Source: STD1-204 sp041649895 (lineage in GTDB: Bacteria > Patescibacteriota > Minisyncoccia > Minisyncoccales > Minisyncoccaceae). From it: DNA of 23,046 bases. Below the pieces are notes generated by a model, which did not search any database, was not told the DNA's origin, and saw only the letters and a list, made by a program, of their open reading frames with translations. The position numbers were made by a program, and so were the translations under genes. Within the stretch, counting starts at the first letter, position 1. The number at the start of each line of letters is the position of its first letter. Positions 1 through 7,184 of the stretch are shown here, piece after piece. Where the stretch lies: NCBI GenBank assembly GCA_041649895.1, contig JBAZMG010000008.1, forward strand, positions 1 through 23,046, written 5' to 3'.

Positions 1-48
1 ATAAGCCCAAGAAAAAAATAAAAATAAAAAAAAGGGGGTAAAAATATT

Positions 49-513
49 ATGGCGGATATAGCGGAAAACAGAAAAGCCAGGTTTAACTACGAAATCTTAG
101 AAAAAATAGAGGCCGGCATAGAGCTCACGGGCCAAGAGGTAAAATCCTTGAGGCAAAGAGGCGTCAGCCTGAACGGCAACTATGTGGTGGTTAAACGCGA
201 CAAATCGGGAATGCCTGAGATCTTTTGGGTTGGCGGAAATATAGCCCCTTATCAGCCCCTAAACGTGGCCAGGACCTATGATCCCCAGAGGGACCGTAAA
301 TTGCTCCTCCACCGCCGAGAAATCGAGTTTTTGGTAGGTAAAACAAAGGAAAAAGGCTTGACTTTAGTGCCATTATTGGTTTATACTAAGAAACACAAAA
401 TAAAGATGGAAATAGGCCTGGCAAGGGGTAAAAAAGCCTTTGACAAGCGCGAAACCATCAAAAAAAGAGACATTGAAAGAAGGATAAGCAATGAATTAAA
501 ATCAAGGGGGTGA
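49..513 (+). CDS. smpB: SsrA-binding protein SmpB
   Basis: SmpB binds the tRNA-like domain of tmRNA and delivers it to stalled ribosomes for trans-translation. The 154-residue product has the usual family length. It opens with the conserved ENRKARFNYEI segment and GIELTGQEVKSLR of the OB-fold. It ends with GLARGKKAFDKRETIKKRD and a basic tail, the part that mimics the anticodon arm in the ribosome. ATG at 49 is preceded by a GGGGG tract 10 nt upstream (34-38), one of the few good ribosome binding sites here. Its partner RNA gene follows directly, and the last codons and TGA stop (511-513) overlap the tmRNA 5' acceptor strand by 8 nt. It is probably the first visible gene of a translation block running to rplT. 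Identification is firm. Confidence 0.97.
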   Translation: MADIAENRKARFNYEILEKIEAGIELTGQEVKSLRQRGVSLNGNYVVVKRDKSGMPEIFWVGGNIAPYQPLNVARTYDPQRDRKLLLHRREIEFLVGKTKEKGLTLVPLLVYTKKHKIKMEIGLARGKKAFDKRETIKKRDIERRISNELKSRG

Positions 514-853
514 ATCGCTTCGACAGAAATTTGAAAAGTAATATGCAAGCCGAGTATTCTCAAATCTCGTTAAACTAGGGAAACACAAACTAAGTGCAAA
601 CTTATTTGAAGAACCTGCATTAGCTTACGCTTAATGCTGTCCTTTCCGCCGACTCTCGCTAAGCGGAACAGGGCATAAAACTTGCGAGATCGACAGCAAT
701 CTTTGAACTGAGGATCGCTGTTTAAAAAATATCAGTTCAAGGCCTTAGGGGTTTTGTCCGGCTTTCTACCTATCGCCTACTTAAGCCGGAATACGCTTGT
801 AGAATTATTACCGGGATAATTTTTGGACGCGAGCTCACTACTCGCCACCTCCA
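506..853 (+). ncRNA. ssrA: tmRNA (SsrA), proteolysis tag ANLFEEPALAYA
   Basis: This is a one-piece tmRNA. The acceptor stem is GGGGGTG (506-512) with CACCTCC (846-852), followed by discriminator A853. CCA is not encoded. The conserved CTTCGACAG D-arm segment follows, and GCAAGC (545-550) with GCTTGT (795-800) forms P2. The T-stem is GCGAG/CTCGC (829-833/841-845). The resume codon GCA at 596 opens the tag ANLFEEPALAYA, stopping at TAA 632-634. At least two H-type pseudoknots can be drawn: TTCCGC/GCGGAA interleaved with TCTCGC/GCGAGA (644-689), and ACAGC/GCTGT interleaved with the 9-bp TTGAACTGA/TCAGTTCAA (693-740). A further hairpin is 758-764/783-789. The T-loop, CTCACTA, departs from the usual TTCRANT. 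Confidence 0.96.
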
Positions 854-860
854 CAATCAA

Positions 861-1370
861 TTGAGCAAACCATTATATAACAATCAAATAAGGGCAAAGG
901 AAGTAAGACTGATCTCTGAAACCGGAGAACAATTAGGCATAGTTCCGTTGGAAAAGGCTTTGGCATTGTCCAAAGAACGAGGGCTAGATCTAATCCAGGT
1001 AACCGAAAAAGTTGACCCGCCCGTCACAAGGATCGGCGACTACGGCAAATACCTCTACTCTCTTCAGAAAAAAGAAAGAAAGATCAATGTGGGCGCCAAG
1101 GGTGGAGACGTGAAAATGATAAGGCTGACTTTTAACATTTCGGACAATGATATTGAGACCAGGGCCGCCACAGCGGAAAAATTCCTGAAAAAAGGAGACA
1201 AAGTAAAAGTGGATCTGCGACTGAGGGGAAGACAAAACGCGTTGGTGAAAGTGGGCGAAGAAAAAATCAAGAAATTTATGGAGTCGCTCGCGCAGAAAAT
1301 AGAAATAAAAACAGACAAAGAATTAAAAAAAGAGCCGAAAGGCCTGTCGATGATTATCGCGAAAAAATAA
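861..1370 (+). CDS. infC: Translation initiation factor IF-3
   Basis: IF-3 binds the 30S subunit, blocks premature 50S joining and proofreads start codon and initiator tRNA. The 169-residue product has the N-domain signature NNQIRAKEVRLI...GEQLGIV near residues 7-27. It then has a basic linker and a C-domain beginning at EVK/MIRLTFNISDND-like sequence, with the KFLKKGDKVKV and RLRGRQNAL motifs. The best start is TTG at 861; there is no in-frame ATG before the conserved block. A non-ATG start is typical of infC, which autoregulates through a poor start codon. No Shine-Dalgarno is present: only 7 nt separate the start from the tmRNA 3' end. Thus 3' processing of tmRNA would leave an almost leaderless infC message. 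rpmI follows after 1 nt. Confidence 0.95.
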   Translation: MSKPLYNNQIRAKEVRLISETGEQLGIVPLEKALALSKERGLDLIQVTEKVDPPVTRIGDYGKYLYSLQKKERKINVGAKGGDVKMIRLTFNISDNDIETRAATAEKFLKKGDKVKVDLRLRGRQNALVKVGEEKIKKFMESLAQKIEIKTDKELKKEPKGLSMIIAKK

Positions 1371-1371
1371 T

Positions 1372-1569
1372 ATGAAAACCAAACCAAAAACCAGAAAATC
1401 GATCACCAAAAGATTCAGAGTAACAAAGAACGGATTGGTAATGAGGCGTGCCGTGGGACAAGACCATCTTTTGAGCAAGAAAAGCTCAAAGAAAAAAAGA
1501 GAACTTCGCAAGATGGTGGAAATGTCCGTGCCCGAATCCAAAAAGATCAAAAAATTATTAGGTAAATAA
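1372..1569 (+). CDS. rpmI: 50S ribosomal protein L35
   Basis: L35 is a small, very basic large-subunit protein. The product has 65 residues, the normal family length, and begins MKTKPKTRKSITKRFRVT, matching the L35 N-terminus. It then has the conserved HLLSKKSSKKKRELRK core. The gene sits between infC and rplT in the classical infC-rpmI-rplT order. Its ATG comes 1 nt after the infC stop, so it is probably translated by coupling. Confidence 0.96.
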   Translation: MKTKPKTRKSITKRFRVTKNGLVMRRAVGQDHLLSKKSSKKKRELRKMVEMSVPESKKIKKLLGK

Positions 1570-1578
1570 GATAAAGAT

Positions 1579-1926
1579 ATGGTAAGAGTAAAACGAGGTG
1601 TTGCCGCGCATAAACGAAGGAAAAACATCATCAAGCAGGCCAAGGGATTCCGCTGGAGCAGGAAATCAAAATTCTTGGCTGCCAAACAAGCCCTGATGAA
1701 AGCCTGGTCATATGCCTATCGAGACCGAAGAGTGCTAAAAAGAGAAAGAAGGACTCTATGGCAAATAAGGATCGCGTCTGTTTGTAAAGAAAACGGAATT
1801 TCCTACAGCAAGTTTATTGCCGCACTAAAAAAGCACAACATAGAAGTGGATAGAAAAATATTGTCAGATATGGCAAACGAAAACCCCACGATATTCTCTA
1901 AAATTTTGGAGAAGGCCAAATCGTAA
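1579..1926 (+). CDS. rplT: 50S ribosomal protein L20
   Basis: L20 binds 23S rRNA early in 50S assembly, and in many bacteria it also represses its own operon. The product has 115 residues, the usual size. It has the family start VRVKRGVAAHKRRKNI, then AKGFRWSRKSKF, AYRDRRVLKRERRTLW and the C-terminal block IASVCKENGISYSKFI with LKKHNIEVDRKIL. It follows rpmI by 9 nt and closes the + strand translation block. Its last 29 nt overlap the 3' end of the convergent PP-loop gene. The likely operon terminator lies 58 nt further on, inside that convergent gene. Confidence 0.97.
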   Translation: MVRVKRGVAAHKRRKNIIKQAKGFRWSRKSKFLAAKQALMKAWSYAYRDRRVLKRERRTLWQIRIASVCKENGISYSKFIAALKKHNIEVDRKILSDMANENPTIFSKILEKAKS

Positions 1927-2836
1927 AAATCGGATCTTCTAAGGGGGTCTTCGAAAACTGGAGTAAATATTTTTTACCAATGGAAATCATCTCATCTAGG
2001 GATGATTTTTTCGTTTCCGTGGAAAGTGCCCGGACAATTACCGATGGCCCGGTAAAGTTTTTCGGTTCAAGATAAACATCATCCGATCTTTTCGATCTTT
2101 TTAGCTTTTTGCATTCCTCCTCGTCCCGGGCAATGACAATAAACATATCTCCTTCCCAAAATATTCTCCCCTGCCTGATAAGTTTGCAATCGTTGTCGTC
2201 CGGCTCTTTTTTAAAATACAATAGTTTTGATAAGTGCGTTGAGTAATTCTTTTCCGTCAAAATACAACCGCCCGCGGGAGTAGGAAACTCTTTGATTCCG
2301 AATTGCCGGGCAAGCTCAAGCTGCGGCCTTCGCGACCGGCCACTGATGCCTTCCAGTTTTTCTCTATCCACCAAACCATTTTTTTCCGGAACAGTCTCGT
2401 CTAAAACTTTCGCGGATAACGGGCGCAACAGCAACCCTTCCAATCCCGCTTCTTTTTCCAAAAGCGAAAGCGATCTCGCGTTTTGCGACATCGGCCTCTC
2501 TCCCAATACTTCACCCGTGGCAACAAAATCGTACTTTTCCTTAACCATTATTTTCTTCGCTTCTTTGAGCATCAATAAATGGCAATCGATGCAGGGATTA
2601 ATGGCCGAGCCCCTGCCAAACTGAGGCGCTTTTAACATAGACAAGTGCTCTTTCGAAAAATCCACTTCCTTTAATTTCAGACCCAATTGCTTCGAAGCTT
2701 TTTTCGCGGCCCCACAATCAAAAAAATAACTTTTAAAACAAATCGGCGTAACATCTACGCCTTGATTTTGTAATATTCTCGCGGCAAGGATGGAATCCAG
2801 CCCACCGGACATCAATAATAAAGCTTTAGCTTTCAT
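1898..2836 (-). CDS. PP-loop ATPase, ThiI/MnmA-like tRNA thiolation enzyme
   Basis: This is an adenylating enzyme of the PP-loop family, most likely a tRNA thiouridine synthase or related sulfur-transfer enzyme. From the chosen ATG the product has 312 residues. The nucleotide-binding PP-loop is MSGGLDS at residues 9-15. Two cysteine sites, PCIDC (82/85) and GGC (191, in PAGGCILT), sit where MnmA/ThiI-type enzymes carry catalytic and metal or sulfur cysteines. The C-terminal third (from about 195) looks like the small RNA-binding domain often fused to such proteins. A TTG two codons upstream is also in frame, but ATG at 2836 fits better. The start overlaps the preceding gene by 11 nt, so translation is probably coupled. 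The exact modified base cannot be told from sequence. Confidence 0.8.
   Translation of the reverse strand: MKAKALLLMSGGLDSILAARILQNQGVDVTPICFKSYFFDCGAAKKASKQLGLKLKEVDFSKEHLSMLKAPQFGRGSAINPCIDCHLLMLKEAKKIMVKEKYDFVATGEVLGERPMSQNARSLSLLEKEAGLEGLLLRPLSAKVLDETVPEKNGLVDREKLEGISGRSRRPQLELARQFGIKEFPTPAGGCILTEKNYSTHLSKLLYFKKEPDDNDCKLIRQGRIFWEGDMFIVIARDEEECKKLKRSKRSDDVYLEPKNFTGPSVIVRALSTETKKSSLDEMISIGKKYLLQFSKTPLEDPIFTIWPSPKF
1984..2011 (+). terminator. Probable terminator of the infC-rpmI-rplT block
   Basis: AAATCATC (1984-1991) pairs perfectly with GATGATTT (2001-2008) around a 9-nt loop, and the T-run continues to 2011. It lies 58 nt after the rplT stop, on the correct strand for that operon, but within the 3' coding part of the convergent PP-loop gene. 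Stem and T-tract are read directly; function is inferred. Confidence 0.7.
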
Positions 2837-3596
2837 TTCCAATATTTTTGATATAATTAATCCACTCGTCTCCTAATTGATCAATGGTTTTCGAATAGAC
2901 TTTTTCGATCGCTGTTAAATTTTCCGAAAAATTAATATTTCTTGAGGTTTTTTGATAAACTTCTTTAAATTTTTCTTTACCGTAATTTTCTATAATAAAT
3001 TTAACAAATGAACCAACCTGAGGATAGATTATTGTCGGCTGAACGGTTTCCCAATTATTATTATCACAAAGCCATTCAATGGGATAAAGCTTGTTTTCAT
3101 TTAACAATCTTTTGGCGGAAATATGCAAATCAATACCCATAAAATTATTTTCCATATATTGCGCCAACCCTTCACAAAACAAATAAATGGACAATCCCCA
3201 AGGCAAAGAAAGCAGATGGGTGTCTTCGTGTTCGCCTATAAATTTACATTTTTCGCTATAGACAATATGAATCTCAAATTTCTTTGACATAAATTGCCCA
3301 CCAATATTGTCCAGCTCTTGCCAGATCGCGTTGCCCGGACTATCATCCCCCATCACAATATTTTTCTCCCTAATCGATGGATACAAATAATAATCAATTT
3401 TTTTGTTATTATCAACCTCAAGCCAAGTAATTATTTTAGAGTATTGTTTTTCTTTTGAATCAACAATTACTTTTATGTCTTTCTCGGCTAACGAATTTTT
3501 TTGAAAATAAAAAAAATAATGAGCAGACTCCTCTTTTGTCCACTCTTGGCTTAAATAATCATTTTTGTACCAAGGTATGTCTTGCGTGTATTTCAT
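2826..3596 (-). CDS. Putative gluzincin-type (MA-like) zinc metallopeptidase
   Basis: The product has 256 residues and I recognise no named family. It does contain a zinc-peptidase signature, HEDTH at residues 123-127 (HExxH). EGLAQYM follows with Glu142 at the spacing expected for the third zinc ligand of gluzincins. The downstream segment VGSFVKFIIENYGKEKFKEVY resembles the helical part of peptidase-MA-like domains. There is no signal peptide or membrane segment, so it is probably cytoplasmic, unless exported by an unusual route. It lies 11 nt after polX and overlaps the PP-loop gene by 11 nt or more, within a - strand operon. A weak GGTAGAGAG precedes the ATG. The family assignment rests on the motif pair; the substrate is unknown. 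Confidence 0.6.
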   Translation of the reverse strand: MKYTQDIPWYKNDYLSQEWTKEESAHYFFYFQKNSLAEKDIKVIVDSKEKQYSKIITWLEVDNNKKIDYYLYPSIREKNIVMGDDSPGNAIWQELDNIGGQFMSKKFEIHIVYSEKCKFIGEHEDTHLLSLPWGLSIYLFCEGLAQYMENNFMGIDLHISAKRLLNENKLYPIEWLCDNNNWETVQPTIIYPQVGSFVKFIIENYGKEKFKEVYQKTSRNINFSENLTAIEKVYSKTIDQLGDEWINYIKNIGNES

Positions 3597-3607
3597 AACT
3601 CTCTACC

Positions 3608-5344
3608 TTATTTTTTGAGCCAGAATTTTTCCAGGGGTTGGGCGTTCAGGACGTCATTTTTAGTAAGCCATCCCCGGCGCGCTTGAAAAACGCCGTAGCG
3701 CATATCAAATAATTCTTTTTTGTAGTGGGCATCACTGCCAATACACATCTTTATTCCCATTTCTTTTGCCCGCCTCGCGTGTTGCGCGCTCAAGTCGGAG
3801 CGAAAACAATTTAATTCCAATGTGATGTTTTTAGCTTTGGCAACTTTAAATATCTCTTCCATATCAACCTCATACGAATCGCGACTACCAAGAATCTTCC
3901 CGGTCGGATGATTTAAAATATCAACATTCGGATTGCTGATCGCCTTAATAATTCTTTTTGTCATCTCGGTCTTGCCCATTTTAAAGTTTGAATGCACGGA
4001 AACGCTCACAAAATCCAATTGCCTTAATGTGTCGTCGCTAAAATCAAGCGAGCCATCCTTTAAAATTTCCACTTCCGCGCCCTGCAACAACTTAAATTTC
4101 TTTTTTTGTTCTTTAAATTCTTCGTTCAGCTTTAATATTTCTTTTCTTTGTTTCAATAGTTCTTTTTCATTGAGTCCGTTTTCTATTTTCAATGTTTTGG
4201 TGTGGTCGCTCAACCCAAGATACTCATAACCCATTTCAATCGCCCGCTCTGCGAGCTCACGCAAAGAATCTTGCCCGCCGTCGTAGCTCGTATGACAATG
4301 AAAATCCCCTTTTATGTCCTTTAGCTCCACCAACTTCGGGAGCTTATCCGTCATGGCCGCTTCTATCTCTCCCTGGTTCTCCCTGATCTCCGGAGGCATC
4401 CATTTCATCCCCAATCTCTCGTATATCTCCTCTTCGGTTTCACCTTTTATCTTTCTTCCACCGCGAGTAAATAATCCGTACTCATTTAATTTTAGACCCA
4501 GTTTTATTGCCAGGCGCCTGGTCGCCACATTATGTTCTTTACTGCCGGTAAAGTATTGCAAGGCCGCGCCATATGAGCTTGTATGCACAACGCGCAAATC
4601 GATATCCAGCCCGTCTTTTGTCTTTACCGATGATTTTGTCTCGCCCTTTGCCACGATCTTCACCACTTCGTCCATAGCGACAAAAGTATTCATAATTTTG
4701 TTGATCAGGTATTTATCCGACGTATCAGCAACAGCCACAAGAAAATCGGCATCCCCGATCGTTTCTTTTCGGCGACGCGTTGATCCGGCAACGGATATTT
4801 TTTTAACTCCATTGATCTTGCCGATCCTCTCTTCGATCTTTTCCACCTGAGGCAAAATCTCTCGCAGTAAAAATCTGCCTTTTGACTGTTTTAAAAACTC
4901 AATGGCTTCCAATATATTGTCTTCGGTTTTCTTTCCGAATCGAAAAAGCGGCGCGATCTTTCCGGCCTTTGCCGCTTTTTCCAAATCAGCCAAATTTTTA
5001 ATCCCGAGCTCATCGTACAACTTTTTTATTTTCCTCACGCCCAAACCCTCTACCTTGGTTAACGCTTCAAAATCGATCGGAGATGATTTTTTAATATCCT
5101 TGTAATATTCTATCTTTCCGGTTTTCAAATATTCTTCAATTTTCGCGGCTATGCTTTTACCAACGGCCGGAATTTTTTCCAATCCCTTCAGTCCTTCGCG
5201 CTTGTATATTTCCGCCACATCTTCTTCAAGAGCGTCCAGGGCGATCGCGGCCTGCTGATACGCTTTTGGCTTAAAGGGTACTTCGTTTAACTCCAAAAAA
5301 TCGCCGATCTCGAATAAAATTTTGGCAATTTCTTGGTTTTTCAT
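3608..5344 (-). CDS. polX: DNA polymerase X family protein with PHP domain (PolX)
   Basis: Bacterial PolX is a gap-filling repair polymerase with a PHP-domain 3'-5' exonuclease. The 578 residues give the full bacterial architecture. The N-terminal 8-kDa-like helices contain helix-hairpin-helix IPAVGKSIAAKI (58-69), with a second HhH at VEGLGVRKI (98-106). The nucleotidyltransferase core has GSTRRRKETIGDAD (187-200, catalytic D198/D200) and a third acidic strand DIDLRVV (247-253). The C-terminal PHP domain has HCH (349-351), SDH (379-381), E423, H451, H479 and SDAH (537-540). The metal-binding set looks complete, so exonuclease activity is expected. The ATG at 5344 is 74 nt downstream of the MFS-like gene, with a heptad repeat array in the gap. 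The peptidase-like gene follows after 11 nt. Confidence 0.95.
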   Translation of the reverse strand: MKNQEIAKILFEIGDFLELNEVPFKPKAYQQAAIALDALEEDVAEIYKREGLKGLEKIPAVGKSIAAKIEEYLKTGKIEYYKDIKKSSPIDFEALTKVEGLGVRKIKKLYDELGIKNLADLEKAAKAGKIAPLFRFGKKTEDNILEAIEFLKQSKGRFLLREILPQVEKIEERIGKINGVKKISVAGSTRRRKETIGDADFLVAVADTSDKYLINKIMNTFVAMDEVVKIVAKGETKSSVKTKDGLDIDLRVVHTSSYGAALQYFTGSKEHNVATRRLAIKLGLKLNEYGLFTRGGRKIKGETEEEIYERLGMKWMPPEIRENQGEIEAAMTDKLPKLVELKDIKGDFHCHTSYDGGQDSLRELAERAIEMGYEYLGLSDHTKTLKIENGLNEKELLKQRKEILKLNEEFKEQKKKFKLLQGAEVEILKDGSLDFSDDTLRQLDFVSVSVHSNFKMGKTEMTKRIIKAISNPNVDILNHPTGKILGSRDSYEVDMEEIFKVAKAKNITLELNCFRSDLSAQHARRAKEMGIKMCIGSDAHYKKELFDMRYGVFQARRGWLTKNDVLNAQPLEKFWLKK

Positions 5345-5350
5345 AAAATA

Positions 5351-5382
5351 GAATTAAGAATAATGAATTAAGAAGTAAGAAT
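5351..5382 (+). repeat. Heptad repeat array R1 (AAGAATN units)
   Basis: This is a degenerate run of the 7-nt unit seen throughout the intergenic spaces of this window, with the A-rich strand on +. It fills nearly half of the gap between the MFS-like gene and polX, just upstream of the polX start. Confidence 0.7.
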
Positions 5383-5418
5383 TTGGAGGCGAATTTTATT
5401 CGTTTTTATTAGAATATT

Positions 5419-6057
5419 TTATTTGATTTTCTTCTTAAATCCGAATACTTCCAGGCAATCCTTGTAAATCCCTTCGTAATAATTGCCGACAATATCCACC
5501 CGCAGACAAAGTAAAAAAACAACACTGATCAATCCCAATAATCCGGCAAAGATAAACGAAGGGGCAAATCCGAATTTGAACACCAAATAACCTGTGACAA
5601 AACTGGAAATTCCCGTTCCCAGTCCGAGCATAGCATCGTCAAGGCTCCATTCGGTCGCTTCGTGGCCCTTGTCGATATTCCTCGTAAATATAGCTCTCCA
5701 GCCCGCTACGGAGATCGCCATCGCCAGACCGTAAAAGAAGTCAAGCACATAAATATGCCAAGGATACCTCGCGAGGACATATCCGAAAGGAATCACGGAC
5801 GCCACCAAGAATCCGAGCACAAGAAAAAAATAATCATCGTGATCCCCCTTGTGATGATCCAGAAATAATCCAGCCGGGTATTGTAAAACCGATTTTGTGA
5901 TCCAATAGACCGCGGTGGCGATACCAACGACAAGAGCGGTTCCGCCAATTATATTCTGAACAACGAAAATCGAAAAAACCGGAGTAACAAATCCCCATCC
6001 TCCCCAAAAAGCCAAATCCGCTAAGATCAAATATTTTACTATTCTGTTTACTCTCAT
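5419..6057 (-). CDS. MFS-like membrane protein, half size
   Basis: The 212-residue product is almost entirely hydrophobic, with about six predicted membrane segments. It resembles the major facilitator superfamily, most clearly in the loop GLFLDHHKGDHDD after the second helix pair and the pattern of paired helices. Typical MFS carriers have about 400 residues and 12 helices, so this corresponds to one six-helix half. No second half lies downstream: a basic tail (FGFKKKIK) and a TAA end the protein. It may act as a dimer, be a reduced carrier, or be a degenerate remnant. Its ATG overlaps the stop of the upstream flippase-like gene (ATGA), so the two are translationally coupled. The substrate is unknown. 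Confidence 0.6.
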   Translation of the reverse strand: MRVNRIVKYLILADLAFWGGWGFVTPVFSIFVVQNIIGGTALVVGIATAVYWITKSVLQYPAGLFLDHHKGDHDDYFFLVLGFLVASVIPFGYVLARYPWHIYVLDFFYGLAMAISVAGWRAIFTRNIDKGHEATEWSLDDAMLGLGTGISSFVTGYLVFKFGFAPSFIFAGLLGLISVVFLLCLRVDIVGNYYEGIYKDCLEVFGFKKKIK

Positions 6058-7064
6058 ATTTTTTTTATATTAAATTTCTCGGTTAAAACATTAAATCCTT
6101 TTTTGACTATAAAAAACAGTCCGACTGAAGAAAGGATTATTTCCGACGCTCGGATGATCATAGTAAAGGCTGTTGCCATTGCTTCCGGAATATTTATGGA
6201 AATAAACGCGACTGTTTGAATTACTTCGTGTGACCCGAGAGACGCCGGAATCGGAATCATTGATGAAAGATAAGTAAATCCCAAGATAGACAAAGATTTT
6301 ATGAGTCCGATATCAATTCCTGATAAAAATAAAACCAAAATCCAGGTTCGAAGAAGCATTACTCCCGCGCGCAACAAAGAAAGCAATAACCCTTTTTGGA
6401 GCGATCGGTTTTTCGGCTGAAAAAATTTGAATACTGTGTTTTCGGTCTCGAACAACGCATTGTCCTCGGTAATCTCTTTGCGGCTGAATTTTTGAACAAT
6501 GCTTTTCACGATACTTTTCTGCCTCAGAGCCTTGAAATAGAAAAAACTTAAGGCGAAAATAAACAAAAGAAGCGCGATCCCAAAAACAATTAAAATATTT
6601 TGCGGCAGAATATTCAATTTGAACGCGAACAGAAAAAGCCCCAAAAAGATCACGAGCAAATTAACGGTCCACTCCAAAATTCTTTCGATTATCACGGACG
6701 CGGCCGATTTTGCTGTTTTAACTTTTTCATCCTGTGCCGCTCCATAAACCCTGAATATCTCACCGGCGAGGAGAATGACCGGAAAAAGATACATTATCGC
6801 ATACCCGCCCAAATAGATTCGGAAAAGCCTCCAGAAAGAAATATTTTCTCCAGCGTCGTTTAAAATTTGCTGCCATCGCCAATTGCCCACAAGAGCAATC
6901 AAGAAAGTGAGGGCAACGATAATGACGCCTTGCCACAACGTAAATCTTTCAAACGCCTTGCCAATCTCCGCCCAACCGATAACTTTTCCAAGCCAAATAA
7001 AAATAGCCGCCCCGAGGAGGAAAGAAAATAAAATTAAAAAAGCGTTTCTGTGGCGAAATTTCAT
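6054..7064 (-). CDS. Flippase-like / lysylphosphatidylglycerol synthase TM-region (UPF0104) protein
   Basis: This is a polytopic inner-membrane protein, 336 residues from the chosen start, with about eight hydrophobic helices. It has the family hallmarks: NWRWQQIL after helix 2, GGYAIMYLFPVILLAGEIFRVYGA around the third and fourth helices, SAASVIIERILEW, and the later segment SMIPIPASLGSHEVIQT. Members are related to the flippase part of MprF and to glycan-linked lipid flippases; the substrate here is unknown. A TTG at 7118 would extend the protein by 18 residues. The promoter at 7095-7122 puts the transcript start near 7088, downstream of that TTG, so ATG 7064 is preferred. It overlaps the MFS-like gene by 4 nt and heads a probable five-gene operon. 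Confidence 0.82.
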   Translation of the reverse strand: MKFRHRNAFLILFSFLLGAAIFIWLGKVIGWAEIGKAFERFTLWQGVIIVALTFLIALVGNWRWQQILNDAGENISFWRLFRIYLGGYAIMYLFPVILLAGEIFRVYGAAQDEKVKTAKSAASVIIERILEWTVNLLVIFLGLFLFAFKLNILPQNILIVFGIALLLFIFALSFFYFKALRQKSIVKSIVQKFSRKEITEDNALFETENTVFKFFQPKNRSLQKGLLLSLLRAGVMLLRTWILVLFLSGIDIGLIKSLSILGFTYLSSMIPIPASLGSHEVIQTVAFISINIPEAMATAFTMIIRASEIILSSVGLFFIVKKGFNVLTEKFNIKKI

Positions 7065-7094
7065 AATTACTTTAATAAAACTTACTTGTATTTT

Positions 7095-7122
7095 AGTATA
7101 AAAAGAGTTGCTTATCAAGCAA
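7095..7122 (-). promoter_or_regulatory. Sigma70-type promoter for the flippase-MFS-polX operon
   Basis: On the - strand TTGCTT (-35, 7122-7117) is separated by 16 nt from TATACT (-10, 7100-7095). The predicted start is near 7088, giving a leader of about 24 nt before ATG 7064. It supports the shorter start of the flippase-like gene. Confidence 0.6.
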
Positions 7123-7150
7123 CCATTTCTATACTATTGGGCTTTTAGAG

Positions 7151-7175
7151 TGTTTAGGAGCTAAGCTCCCAAACA
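7151..7175. repeat. 25-bp palindrome, copy A
   Basis: The sequence is an interrupted palindrome running TGTTT-AGGAGCT-A-AGCTCC-CAAACA, followed by TT. It lies 9 nt after the lone LamG pilin stop, between that gene and the flippase promoter. It could serve as a transcript-end hairpin, but no T-tract follows on either strand. A second 25-bp copy with the same ends lies inside elp3. Confidence 0.65.
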
Positions 7176-7184
7176 TTACGAAAA

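Noticed and set aside
49..513. Alternative genetic code (TGA as Gly, as in Gracilibacteria)
   Set aside because: smpB and the flippase-like gene end naturally at TGA, and no conserved protein here contains an in-frame TGA.
4314..4850. 178-codon open frame on + inside polX
   Set aside because: Antisense to conserved PolX motifs; no start signals and a serine-rich, non-protein-like composition.
7065..7118. TTG start at 7118 for the flippase-like protein
   Set aside because: The best promoter predicts transcription from about 7088, downstream of this codon, and the added residues are not family-like.
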